From assembly GCA_019915135.1 (NCBI GenBank), contig JAHLMK010000001.1:4898001-4962000 (forward strand): a DNA stretch of 64,000 nucleotides, read 5' to 3'. This DNA comes from Strobilurus pachycystidiatus (lineage: Eukaryota > Basidiomycota > Agaricomycetes > Agaricales > Physalacriaceae). The notes under the pieces are model-generated. The model was not told the origin of the DNA. It did no database searches and worked only from the letters and a program-made list of their open reading frames with translations. Numbering within the stretch: position 1 is the first letter of the stretch; each line of letters begins with the position of its first letter. Positions 34,763 through 47,567 of the stretch are shown piece after piece. The position numbers and the translations under genes were made by a program.

Positions 34763-36088
34763 ACGAGGACGCGCCATCATTTGCGGTCCAGTCGCCCATC
34801 AGCTTCTCAAGGACATCATTGTGTTGTCAAAGTGGGGCTTTGTATGCCACAAGTAGAAGGGATGCCTGGGGAACCTGGACGGATAGAAGGAACCTTATTG
34901 CATTGACACAACCAACTGTGTCTTTCTCTTGAAGGCTTTGGATTGGCACCCCTCAGATTTCAGATTAGGGAGAGTTCTACGCCTATGGTAACCAATACTA
35001 TTCGATTAATCTGACCGGCTCTTGCTGATCATCATCTTCGTGAAAGACATTGGTACCTAAAGTTGCCGTAACAAAAGAAATAATCTCGTTCTTCAGAAAG
35101 TGCTCCCAGAGAGGATTCTGGAACGCAATCTTGCAGGTTCGATTTCCCATGTGTCGCGGGCGTCAGTACGCGTCAGTGTTGATGGTCATCTGGTCGTTGG
35201 GGATGCAATGACGAGTTCCGTATCTCTCGGGTTAAGAGGAAGACCGGTAGGCCCAACACCTTCGATTGTAAGGCGAGGGTTTGGCGCTTTTGGGCAACTT
35301 TTGGGTACGAAAGCTACTCTAGAAATCGAAGTCGCCTCCCGTTGCTTCTTCAAAATCTTTTACCAGATCACCCTCTTTTGTTTCAGCAGAGGGTGCCGGA
35401 GCATCTGGGATGGCGTTTGAAGCTAGACCTTTGGGCTCAGTGTTTTCGCGATTCGGATTAGTGATATAAAAGAAGAAAAAGACGGACTGGACGCGTCATT
35501 TCGCACAGAATCATTCATTGTCTCTATTTGACCACCAGAGATCTGGCAGAGAGCCTGGACAGTCGCGTCCTGGCGCGTCTTTGCCTCAGTATGTGCATGG
35601 TGGGATTGAGATGAACTCGAAATCAAGGTAACGCCAAAGCTGGCGCCGGCGCGTCCGGGCCGTTCACAAGCCTCCTCCTTGCTTTCATCTATGATCTCCG
35701 GGCTCCCTTCTTATGGATCCAAAGAAACTCCTCTCTCAGCGCACCCTCCGACCGCTTTCCCTAATCCCCAGGAGCTGCTGACTCTGCTGTTATTGCCAGG
35801 CCTATCCTTAGTCCAGAGTCTCCGTCTTTTTGGACCATAGGGCAGCGCGAGTCAAGGGCAGCTCCTCAAACATTCGCTCAGCGCGGTCATCGTTACAGCA
35901 ACACACCGAATAGGTTATGTAGCACGGTCTCAGGACGGAGCGCTATTCGAACTCCCTTGGCATGGGTCGTGACCGAGGATGTTTATCAGGCTGAAACTCG
36001 ACAACTAACCCTTAGGCCTAAGGGCATATAAGAATCAAACGCGCGGAATATTTCCTTCCCTTCTACGCCCCACAAAGCGCTCACACTC
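34763..36088. other. Intergenic region around the oxygenase relic
   Basis: Apart from the relic at 34998-35424 I see no coding sequence. The stretch 35640-36088 before the membrane-protein gene includes CTTCCCTTC-type pyrimidine runs near 36050, in keeping with a promoter. Confidence 0.35.
34998..35424 (-). pseudogene. Relic of a 2-oxoglutarate/Fe(II) oxygenase gene
   Basis: On the minus strand the blocks VAFVPKSCPKAPNPRLTIEG, VGPTGLPLNPRDTELVIA, DTWEIEPARLR and FQNPLWEHFLKNEIISFVTA follow one another in different frames, ending at a stop at 34998. They resemble the opening part of a basidiomycete 2OG-oxygenase family whose members read VG.(I/L)GLPLS.R(D/E)AE, DTW.I....+F.NP.W..F. A stop follows the first Asp-rich block (DFEEATGGDFDF), another follows SPTTR, and a one-base shift lies between ARLR and FQNP. 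The downstream HxD...H iron-binding core is absent. The family assignment is from memory and should be tested by search. Confidence 0.6.
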
Positions 36089-37158
36089 ATGCTCTCACTG
36101 CCAGGTCAGTCCCGTTGTCGCATCATTTTCCCTAAGAGCCAATACTTAACGCCGTTCCAGCGTTGACTGCTTGTTTGATCTTTCCCGCCCTCTCCGCCCT
36201 CGGCGTTCATTTCCTCGCTGGGCACCTCGACGCATCGGGCGGCTACGCACTCCTTACGAATCAATGCCATCCCCAGAGTTCTGGTCCATTCAGTTTGCAT
36301 TACACCAATAACACGGCCATCGACGGCATACTTTGCATCCTTGTCGGGTTCTTTGATGCGGCCCTTCACCCGTCCAGTCGTCCTCTGTTAGTAGAGTGTG
36401 GCGCGTCGTTCGCCACCTTCGTGATCCTCCCAATGATCGAGTCGTCGCGTCAGGGTCGATCGTTACTCTACTCCCAAATACCGCTTCTTCTGTTTGGTTT
36501 GATGTACCAGCTCCGTGGGGCTGGGATTGTCTACCATTTCTTCTGGCTGGCAATGCCTTTCTCTGGGCATGCGGACATGCGAGCTGGCAGCCCAGAGGCA
36601 AAGATCAGCCAGCTGCATGCGGAGGCCAACCTTTTCACGCTCGTCGTTGGCTTCATTGTGCCCTCCTATCTCATGTTTGCCTTGAACGACTCGAGGATGA
36701 CTGCGATTTGGCAGGCCGTGCCGATATGGGTTGCTCTAGCGCGTGCCGTCTATCTTCTGTTCGGGACCTCTGTCAGGACATCGTCGGGTAACGGATATCG
36801 CACAGTGCAGGCGACCTATCTCGTCACATTCCTCCTCTCGGCCGTGACACACGTTAACATTTTGTGTTCACTGTGGGGTGACATCGACGCCTTCACATTC
36901 CAATTCCTTCCCCGCATCAGTGCACCCAGCCCGACTGAAATCACCCCCGAGTTATCTTCACGCGTGTTCCTACAATGGGATATGTGTCTCACCGTTGGCG
37001 GCAGCTTCTTGGGGATGCTTTGGTTCACGAAGGGTGCAGGTCAGGCAGCGAGGTTGATGGTATGGCTCGTTGTCGCTTCCCTCCTCCTTGGTCCAGGGGC
37101 TGCCGTTTCTGGCGCTCTTATGTGGCGAGAATTGAATGGAGCGCAAAAGGTTCAGTGA
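36089..37158 (+). CDS. Polytopic membrane protein of unknown function
   Basis: A short first exon (MLSLPA) is joined by a roughly 57-bp intron to a single long exon, giving about 335 residues. About eight or nine hydrophobic segments are visible, including ALTACLIFPALSALGVHFLA, IDGILCILVGFFDAAL, LLVECGASFATFVILPMI, NLFTLVVGFIVPSYLMFAL, TYLVTFLLSAVTHVNILC and MVWLVVASLLLGPGAAVSGA. Conserved-looking charged or aromatic residues lie in loops (FDAALHP, YQLRGAGIVYHFFW, LQWDMC). The layout reminds me of fungal integral-membrane proteins found in some meroterpenoid clusters, but no biosynthetic genes accompany it, so I do not assign a reaction. Confidence 0.65.
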
Positions 37159-37946
37159 AGTCAGCTCCATGTGCCTCAAGCCATGTAAAGTGTAATAAAT
37201 ACATCTGTACATCGCATAGCAAAGTCCGTGTCGCTGCAGGCTATGTACTATATCACCTATGTAGTTCGATAGCTCGTGTGATTATCCTGCTTCAACAAAG
37301 CCTCAATGTAATGTACTTAGCTGTGTCATCGACGTCTATGTCATCACGTTGGCGGTGGTTCGAACGCGCAAGTTGAAGATTATAGAATCGAGTTGATCGA
37401 CCCTGAACGTCAATACCCTCTTTTCCCTCAACGTCCATGTTCGATCCATGTCGATGTCTGGTCCTTGTCGAGTCTTTTCTATGGAACACTGCCGAATGGA
37501 GGTCGATTGGCGAGACTTTCCCTTGACCTCGATGGCCAGCGGAATAGCTGTCATCCTGGATAGCTCCAACCTGTGCTGAACGCTGGACTCGCCCTTCTTC
37601 AAATTTTGCGGCGCTGCAATTACACTGCATTTCTCGGGTCCTTTGGTGGATATATCAGGTCACTTGCAGATGAAGGTGGGGACATGTTCAGCGATACCCG
37701 GCTCTTTTTACAGCAAGACCAACACGTTTTCAGGGAGATGTCTTCTGTGATGATGGATCGATAAAGGAAGGACACACACGCCAGGATAGGTCATAACACT
37801 GGCGCTTCCTGATCCCTCCTAGGTCTCCTTCACTTTACAGCACTTTGAATGCTCGCTGGTTCGTCAAAGCTGTCTCTTTGCATGTCCGGCCTTTGACTGA
37901 CTCTCTTTAGCTTCATAGGCGACTGAGTGACGGACACTGTACTACT
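37159..37946. other. Intergenic region between membrane protein and forkhead gene
   Basis: About 790 bp with no recognisable exon, repeat or RNA. Minus-strand frames near 37292-37630 are basic and unlike any family. Confidence 0.35.
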
Positions 37947-40591
37947 ATGCCTCGATCTCAGGTCCTCGACGACGAGATCATTCTCTACCACCCATATCCC
38001 GCCTACATTGCTGCGGAAGTGAAGAAGGAACCTCTGGATGTCTCTCCGAATGGGTACATCGACGTAGACGAGCTTGACGGCGATGCATTCCATGACGCCA
38101 CACATGGTGTAAGCGCCACGCGCGACCTACAGCCCAGATTCGCAGACCCGGGACCCTCAAACGTCGAGCCCTGCTCTGTCAATCTCGCAGACGAAGCTAC
38201 TATGGCGGACTTCACCCCGGAAGAGAAACAAATCCTGGAACAGCTACTGTTGGACGTCCCCTCATCCTCCCACCATCCCATAGTGGCATCAATACTCCAG
38301 AAATCCATCAGTGATATCACTCAAAGGCTGTTGGAGTCCCCATCCTCTATTGTTCTGCCGGACAATCCTCCCCAACACCCACTGCCAACATTACCCCCAC
38401 GACGTCCCGTACCTCAATCCCAGTGTGACGCGACAGCAATGTCGCCGTCTGCGACCCAGAGACACCATTTCATGATGTCTGGTCGCGTGATCACCCCTGC
38501 GGACTTTCCAGACCCCGAGACATTCCTCCGCAGAGAGTTTCAGATACCTCTAGGCAAACCGTTATCCTTTGACTCTGTCCCCGACCTCCCAAACCTCACC
38601 CGCGATGGACAGAAGAAGGATGACAAGCCACCATTCAACATCAAACTCCTCGCTGCCATGGCCATCTACTCCCATCCCAGACGCATGGCCTCACTCAACG
38701 AGATTTGTGAGGCGGTCTTCCAACGCTACCCCATCCTCGTTCAAACCAAATTCAAGGTCGGTGTCTTTACACTCCCTACGGAAGTTGAGTGTTAATCAAC
38801 GCCAAGGGCTCATGCCGTCACCAGCTTTCCTTTGCGGCCGCCTTCATCAGAGTTCCACGTACGGAATCGACTAACGCGCGTCGTGGTGGCGGCGAGTTTT
38901 GGGCCCTGGACATCTCGAGATGGGAATACTTCAAGCGCGCGAAGGTCCGCTGCAAGAAGGCTACATTGATAGATGGTATCGAGGGACCCCACCACAGATC
39001 CAAGTCCACGCAGCGAATCTGGGAAGGCGTACGCTCCAACTTACCCATCTCCCCTTCCAGACGACGCAGGCTGCATGGTCCCCGGACTGGCGACTATTAC
39101 ACCTATCCTTCCACTAACGGGGGACACCACTGGACTCCCCCTCCTTCGCTCCTGTCAGATGTGTCTGGGCCATCATCGCCTCAGTCCTCAGGACCGCGTA
39201 CACCGAAGACGGCCACTGTATCCGTTGTTGCCATCGTGGAAGCAGATGGAATTATCTCTCGACCGATGGATGTAGATGAAAGGTCACACCTACCGTCGAG
39301 AACGAGTATATCGACGTCAGAGGATTCTTCCATGCCTGTCGATGATGAACGGGCTACTGAGTCTGCATCCGTTGTACAAGAAACCCCGACGATGATGCCT
39401 ACCGGGCCCTCTGTGGAAGTAGATGGCTCCCTCTCTCGACTGATAGATGTTGACGTCGATGAAGAGCCGACTGTGCCGAAATCATCGCGAGCAGTAGACT
39501 CTGCTATGGAGATCAGATCGAATGACAACTATCCCATCCCTGCCACGGAATCCTCGTCTGTCGAGCAAGACCCTTCGAGGGTGCTCTCCACTAATTTGTT
39601 CAATGATCACATAAATGGCGATCCCACTGTTCTCATCGACACTACACCCCCACCACCTGCGGAGGACACAGGACTGATTTTTCCTGCACCCGCTGTACAG
39701 CGGGATGTCACTCTGGATATGTGCTCTATTCGCTCCTCACAGTCTCCTTGGGAAGGGCTAGCCTCAAACGAAGCCCTAACCTCCCCAAGCATGAGCGCGG
39801 CAGCCGAGTCATCATCATCATCGACGGCTACAACTGTTCCGAAAGCTGCTGAGCTGTGCACTGCATCGCGTACTCCAACGGCCAATGTTAATGAACCCTT
39901 GTCTTCATCTCTTGGTGTTTTTCTGCAGTCGCCGACATACCTTCCTGGAGCTGTATCGACTTCCGGGGATGAGCGAACAGACACCGGCCAACGAGCTACA
40001 GGCTTCTTACCAGTGTCTCCCACAGTGTCGACGAGCACTGCTGATTTCGCTAATTCTGAATCTTTTGACGGGTCAAAGACTCCCAAAAGGAAACGAGCAC
40101 GTACGGATCGAGGAGACGCTCGTGCGACCACAATCCTAGAAGAAGACTCTCCGCGGCCGACAGCCGTCTGCCGACCAATGAAATCCCCACTCAGACCGAC
40201 TCCAGAGACACCTCCCGAGCCTAGGCCTATCCGTTCCGAAGTGGCCCCTCTTGTCATCAGGAAGTCTACTCGATTAGCTTCCACTTTCACCCAGAACTTT
40301 GTGAAAGTCGAACCTATCGAAGAAGAGATCTCTTTCGCCAAGCCGCGAACCACACGATCTCGAGCACAGATATCGACTCCGAGTCCCAAAGCTACTAAGA
40401 AGCGCCCTCGCTCGCTCATAGTCACCCCAGAGGAGGCTCCTCGACCGCCTTCGAGTCGCCTGACAAAGAACACGCCACAGCAGAGGCCGCGTCCTCCGGC
40501 TCCTTCTTCGGCCTCTCGTCCAGGGGATGAGGTAGCTTTGGCTGTTCGCCAGAGCTTGAGGGAGAAGAAGAAGCAGGTGAGACGATGGTGA
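37947..40591 (+). CDS. Forkhead-type transcription factor
   Basis: A nuclear DNA-binding protein of roughly 850 residues. Residues about 1-200 are acidic and Pro-rich, with FTPEEKQILEQLLLDVPSSS. The forkhead begins KPPFNIKLLAAMAIYSHPRR, MASLNEICEAVFQRYPI and resumes with AAFIRVPRTESTNARRGGGE, FWALDISRWEYFKRAKVRC (wing region). A 68-bp GT-AG intron (38757-38824) falls where the recognition helix should be; see the findings. The long C-terminal exon is Ser/Thr/Pro-rich and disordered with basic patches (TPKRKRARTDRG, ATKKRPRSLIV), and ends QSLREKKKQVRRW. The first two-thirds of the domain is clear, but the exact protein around helix 3 is not. The target genes are unknown. Confidence 0.75.
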
Positions 40592-41024
40592 TAACATTGC
40601 CTCATCTGTGGCGTACTCTGTATTTGATGTTGCCTATCTCATTCGCTGTCATTGTTTTCTTGCTATTATTCTCGTATGCTGTTCTGCCCCTGTGCTCTTG
40701 CCTCCATCGTAAAACATACAGTCATTTACGGATACCTACAAAGTCAATTCTTACGAACCTGTGTAGGTGTGATCGTTGCTTGTTCAAATAGAGGCCCGGC
40801 GGAGTGCCGTGCCACCAGTATACCAACCGACTCCATCCCCGATTAGATTCTCGCTTCATCCCATCGCAAGGAAAACGTCGATGGCGGAATCTCCGAGGAG
40901 TTGTATCATTGCATGAGGAAGGTATCATAGTAGGCACAAGCCGTTAATGATAATGATGATAGTCAGTATACAGTGTACATAATCCAGAAACTACAATTTG
41001 CTTCACCATCATCTGGTACAGGGA
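40592..41024. other. Convergent 3' region between forkhead gene and gene A1
   Basis: About 430 bp between two facing stop codons. Only 3' UTR sequence is expected; nothing else is seen. Confidence 0.4.
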
Positions 41025-42315
41025 TTAGCTGTATTTGAACGGCATTTGTTTCGGCTCATAAAGCTCTGGGTGTGGTAAGTCATCCACCTTGAACGAGGTA
41101 GGCATTTTGTTGTGATGCTCCGCAACGTCTCTCAAGCGCTCTAATGCTACAGAAAGACCAGATAGCATCTTCTCCAGCTCGTTAAGATCCGGAGGTGTCA
41201 TCAGAGAAGATGAGGGAACAAAATCCTACAGTAAGAGTGAACACACTGGAGATATGGGGAAAGATCGAATTACCTTTGAAGGATGTTGCATCATCCAATG
41301 TGCATACTGCGAGAGTAAACTGAAGTTCTTGTCGAGGATGTCGATACCCTCAATGAACTTACGCAGGACCGGCCCAACTTCTTCCAACATGCGATGATGG
41401 TACTCGATGGCACGACGACCACGATGAGGCCAGATTTTGTCGTATATCCACCAAGGCGGACGTCTCCGTTGCTCTTTGTTTTCAGCTTCGGCAGCTTCCA
41501 GAGCCGCCCGAATTAGTTGATTATGCGCCACACAATTGCGTGTTCGCGGAAGCATGTCACGATCCAGACGGTCCGCAAGCTGGCCATAGCATTTTTGTAT
41601 GGCATTATTCATCACAGTGGGCATCGAGTCAAAGAGTTCTTGAACAGTTTGAAAGCGCTTAGCAATATCTAATCGGGCTCTAACGTTGATCTGTGTCCGA
41701 GCCTCTTCATAAAGCTGGAGCGTCGCGCGTAATAGTTGTATCCATTGGCGAAACTGGCATCTGATGAGTAACCTCATAAGATAGAAAAGACTGACATACA
41801 GGTTGATACAGAGACTCGTTGGTCCCGTAACCCCAGCAATGGACAGGAAATAGCCTGTTTGTGTCGGTCACCGCCCGCGTAAGCGACCTCAAATCGCCAC
41901 GAAAATCCTGCCATCCTTGGAGTAGGACGGCGTGAAGATTATCATATTCAGGGGGAGAATGATAACCCCCTTGAGACTGGAGCTGATCTATTGCTTTCAT
42001 CAGGCTGAAGACATGTTAGCACGAATCATCATAAGGGTTACGGTCGGCGTACACCATATTGCCTAAGACACTTGGTCTTTCTGTGGAAGCGACTACGAGT
42101 TCGACCATGGCAGAAGAGTGCTCAAGATGCTCTGAGAGGCTGCTCAGCAGCTCGAGTTGGAGAGCAGAATTGTCGGATACTACAGCGTCGTGGCAGAGCC
42201 AATCCGCGGCAAAGCTAGGCAGATATGGGTATATCGAGAAACAAGTCATTTCCGTCGTAGGTCTGGGGCATTTTGAGATGAGGAGGATGACAGATATCAG
42301 AATGAGGAGGTTCAT
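41025..42315 (-). CDS. A1: membrane-anchored helical protein, unknown family (divergent pair 1)
   Basis: Four exons (42315-42053, 42004-41800, 41753-41274, 41225-41025) give 382 residues. The N-terminus is a hydrophobic anchor or signal peptide (MNLLILISVILLISKC). The ectodomain contains LVVASTERPSVLG and RLFPVHCWGYGTNESLY; a long helical exon follows with WIQLLRATLQLYEEARTQIN, KCYGQLADRLDRDMLPRTR, ALEAAEAENKEQRRRPPWW and LLSQYAHWMMQHPSK. The last exon contains PPDLNELEKMLSGLSVALER. Its paralog at 54498-55806 matches in every exon, including LFPV.CW, CYG..A..LD.(D/E).LP and EAxExENKExRR. No known family is recognised and no catalytic motif is visible; heptad-like helices suggest oligomerisation. 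It is transcribed head-to-head with B1 from a 352-bp spacer. Confidence 0.75.
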
Positions 42316-42667
42316 TTTCGTGGAGGTGAAGATGTTTTCGCGGCCACCTTGAATTGAATGGCGCTGATTGAGGCGTGGAATAGTTCGGATACAGCGGACC
42401 GCGTTCACACAAGATGTTATTGTTTCTTTCTTGGCAATTGCCAGCCAGTTGCCAGCCGCGTACTGATCCGCATTATGATTCATTCATTCATTATTATGTA
42501 CTCGGCCATCTTGATGCTTCGACCCCTGGCAGCACCGCTGTGTGTTATTGTTTCCTTTCTGTCAATTGCCGTCTTGATCTCCGGGATCGTCGACACCTCG
42601 GCCTATAAAAATGTTCAGTTTGGGCCATATCACTCATCATCTTCCTTCTCCACCTCTCACTTTCTCT
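42316..42667. promoter_or_regulatory. Shared promoter of A1 and B1
   Basis: 352 bp between divergent starts. A TATA box (CCTATAAAAATG, 42602-42613) faces B1. A 28-bp element occurs twice in the same orientation, at 42417-42444 and 42545-42572, with 22 of 28 positions identical. Both copies contain TTATTGTTTC followed by CAATTGCC. One lies about 100 bp from the A1 start and the other about 95 bp from the B1 start. Confidence 0.55.
42417..42572 (+). repeat. Pair of 28-bp direct repeats in the A1/B1 promoter
   Basis: Copies at 42417-42444 and 42545-42572 read TTATTGTTTC(T/C)TT...(G/T)CAATTGCC. The first contains the perfect palindrome GGCAATTGCC. Spacing to the nearest start codon is almost the same on each side. 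A role as a factor-binding site is inferred. Confidence 0.55.
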
Positions 42668-44191
42668 ATGCAAGCCGAATCTCACTCAGAAACATCCACA
42701 ACAACGGAGGGAGGGCACATTGATCATGGTGGTTAGCTTCTCTCGATCTATCGTCACAAACACCTAACAGACCCTAGCCGCAATCGTTAGGACATCCTTC
42801 AGAATGGCCGGGCTTACAGCAACGGCTATCCGAATCTGTCACTCTTGTCTCTGGGTCCTCTGGTTGGCACTCAGATTCCTTGGCTTGACCCTGAAGATGA
42901 CGATGAGGCTCTCCGTCGCCATTCCGATGGTGGGGTCATCGTTACTGAACACCTGTGTCCTGGCTGTGCTAGTCTATCTCGCAGCCAGCAGGACCTACAC
43001 CGCTCTACTTGATGGTCTGCACACGTCTACAGAAGGACTGATGCGGACTGCACAGTCTGCTGGACACTCGGTCGGAGTCGTAGCCAACGCCACAAGCGCG
43101 CGCTTCGACACTGTCATGTGTGCCTTAACCCAGGATTTCAGGTGTCCACCGCGTGTGTCGCTCGCTGACACGTTCATCGCTCCCAATTTTGTGGGCGTCA
43201 TCGCGAAGGAAGTCAGTGAGAACAGCCTTGCCACCCAGACACTCAGTGATCAGATTATTCTGGTGACAAACAACTTATCGCTACAAGCAGCCCTTGACCA
43301 GAACCATGTTCTCCACGACCTTATATTCATCTTCAGATATGAACTACCTTCGCTGAGCAACGACCAAGCATCACACCTCTCCAATTTGACGAGAGAGCTG
43401 AGGCGGCATCATTTGACGTATGTCAACTCGCTCTTTGCCCTGTCTGTCCGTGGTCGGACCTTTTTGGATGATCTCATTGACATTGTGTGTATGCTCCCTT
43501 GGCTGAAACTTTCAATCTTGCTGAATATATGGTCCAGGTCATTGCTATGAGTCGGAAGACTCAGAGCTTGGGAGACCAACTGGCGCAAAATGAGACGCCC
43601 AACTACTCCGAATATGTCCAGTTTCTAGAACAAGAGCTCACCAACATCCAGGAAACGGCATCACATTTTGAGGGCTACATCAATACAATATTGGCAGTCC
43701 TTGTAGATGTTCAAGGTGCCGGAGACCTTCTGTGGGGCGCTCTCGGCGCTACATCATCTAGTCTTGACAAATCTGCCAAGCGAGCTGAAGACTTATTGGG
43801 GTCATATTGGCGCCCCCGACATCTTCAGCTTCTGCAGAATGACTTGAAGAAAGTTGGTCATGGCAAATCTTATCTGCGCAATATGTTGGAAGACTTGACA
43901 GAAGTGGCATCATTGATTTACCACCTGAGGGAATGTGTGAAAGCCACACAGGTACGCCTGCCTGCATGCATATCCTTACATATATACTCACCCAAAACCT
44001 CACAGGAGAAGGTTGAGAAGAGAAAGCTTCACATTACCAAGAGCGACTCTTCTGATGGACTATTTGCCATGATTCAGGTGATGGATCAGTCCACAAAAGG
44101 CCTGCAAAAGCGGAAACAGTCTCTTGCTGCACAGTTCACAATGCTAGAGCGAAAGTCACTTCCATCCCACCTTGATTTTTCCAAGATATGA
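42668..44191 (+). CDS. B1: membrane-anchored helical protein, unknown family (divergent pair 1)
   Basis: Four exons (42668-42731, 42778-43484, 43538-43951, 44006-44191) give 456 residues. A hydrophilic start (MQAESHSETSTTTEGG) precedes two hydrophobic segments (CLWVLWLALRFLGLTL and SSLLNTCVLAVLVYLAA). Long amphipathic helices follow: LATQTLSDQIILVTNNLSLQ, YVQFLEQELTNIQETASHFE and SYLRNMLEDLTEVASLIYHL. The last exon contains FAMIQVMDQSTKGLQKRKQS. The first intron uses the acceptor at 42776-42777, the only one that keeps frame. It parallels B2 (56159-57646) in exon number, phase and helix order, and resembles the A family more distantly. No known domain and no catalytic motif. Confidence 0.75.
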
Positions 44192-45544
44192 GCATTGAAC
44201 TGTAGACAACCTCCTCAGAGTGATTGTTCTAGCATTGGACATTCTTTCTATTTTATCATACATCTCTCTCTCTACATACCTGCAAGTTGTAAATTGTAAT
44301 TTACAGAATGTCATTACACAGCAAGTTGCAGTATTCTTCTTGTTTTCAACCTGATCCTCCCTTCTCAAGGACTTGCATGCATGTCGCCATCCATTCGGAC
44401 CACTCCCCGCTGTAACGGGGGTGTTCCCCTAACAGGAGTCCCTACCCATTAGACCATATGTCCTCTCTTGAGTCTTCTTCTTACTACCATGTTGCGCATT
44501 AGGTCCACTGTCCAGGACCCAGTCATGCTCACTTGGTCTCGAGAGGTGTAGCCGTTACACCTGCACTCTTGTACTGGGCAACCAAATTTGTTGACCAACT
44601 GTTAACACCAGCTGGCAGGTCCCAGGAGACTTACAGATGTCCATTATATGATGTTCAATGGTCTACATGAATTAGGCCGGCCGGCGGGGCGAGCGGGAGT
44701 TCACTGTGCCTGTTGGGTTATTTGGGTGCCAAAATCACACTTGTCCAATGTGAGGCGGAATCTGTTCCAAGAAATCTGGAGAGAGGCACGGAACTAGTCT
44801 TGCCCATGGTATGCTTCACTGGGACAAACCGAAAGACTTGAGCGGGATGACAGACTGGACCAATGCAGCCGAAGCGCGACTGTGCGGTAGCATAACATGA
44901 AATAGGGGAAAGCAACTTCCAGAAAATACGGCGCGTTTCCGCAGATAACAATGCACTGCTGACAAGAGCGCTCGATTTGCTCGAGTCATGAATGAGGAAG
45001 GGCGGAATAGAGGCTCATCATGCGCACTGCCAACTCTGTTTCTTAAATGTAGAAGTCAACTTTCTACGATGGGAGGACAGCGAGAACTTGAAGTGTGCAA
45101 AAGGATTCTTGCCTATGGACACGAGGTTCCGCGCAGTGAGATGTGCGGTAATAGAGCTCGGATCCGGACCATTATCGTCCGTCTCGCGGCCACCGAGCCT
45201 CATGGTCCTGTCCGACACCTAGAAGACGCATGGAGGCTAGTGTTGCGTCACTTCGCAGGGTATCAACCCGGCGGGATGTCAATGCCTGAGCGGGGGTGAG
45301 TTGTATACATAGTGACACAGTGGTCCCAAGCAGCAATCCACATGATGATAGGGTCGCCCACGGCCGACGCGTCAGAGGACGTATATGAAGCTTAGCTAGG
45401 TGGCTGCCATGAAATTAGAATGCCGCAGTAGCTCATGAAATCCGAATTTTTCCAATGTCACCGTATTATGATGTTCGATTGCTTGGGCGTAGTCATTACA
45501 CTGCACTAAGTGTATTAGGAGAATGCCTCCAATCTCAACAACAC
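44192..45544. other. Intergenic region between B1 and the CBM1-GH10 xylanase
   Basis: About 1.35 kb. Besides the tRNA-like element at 44397-44463 it contains a short hairpin around GGTGTAGCCGTTACACC (44547-44563). Open frames on the + strand near 44988-45299 have no family match and no splice support, so I do not call a gene. Confidence 0.35.
44397..44463 (-). ncRNA. tRNA-like element (degenerate tRNA or tRNA-derived repeat)
   Basis: The minus strand begins GGACATATGGTCTAATGGGT, close to the A-box/D-arm of eukaryotic tRNA-Glu (ATGGTCTAGTGGTTAGG). It ends with a T-arm-like hairpin CCCCGTTACAGCGGGG whose loop resembles a B-box, and then GTCC, which pairs with the first GGAC. The anticodon arm does not form a proper 7-base loop with U33, so it is probably not a working tRNA. 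A decayed tRNA or the head of a SINE fits better. Confidence 0.35.
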
Positions 45545-47497
<1,953 letters not shown>

Positions 47498-47557
47498 CCT
47501 AGTGACAGAGAAGCAGGTTCAATAGCGTCGCAAGGTCAGGGACCATTTTTTCCGAGT

Positions 47558-47567
47558 CTTTTATACC
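47558..47567 (-). promoter_or_regulatory. TATA box of the CBM1-GH10 gene
   Basis: The minus strand reads GGTATAAAAG about 60-70 bp upstream of the ATG at 47497, a strong match and spacing typical of highly expressed fungal CAZyme genes. Confidence 0.6.

Noticed and set aside
39607..40605. 332-codon open frame antisense to the forkhead gene's last exon
   Set aside because: Shadow of a Ser/Thr/Pro-rich disordered exon; the sense frame has the DNA-binding domain upstream and nuclear-type basic patches.
41025..44191. Divergent gene pair as a mating-type (HD1/HD2) locus
   Set aside because: Neither product has a homeodomain; both have N-terminal membrane segments and helical bodies, and typical mating-locus flanking genes are not seen.
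44988..45299. 103-codon + strand frame between B1 and the xylanase
   Set aside because: No recognisable domain, competing frame of similar quality, and no splice structure.
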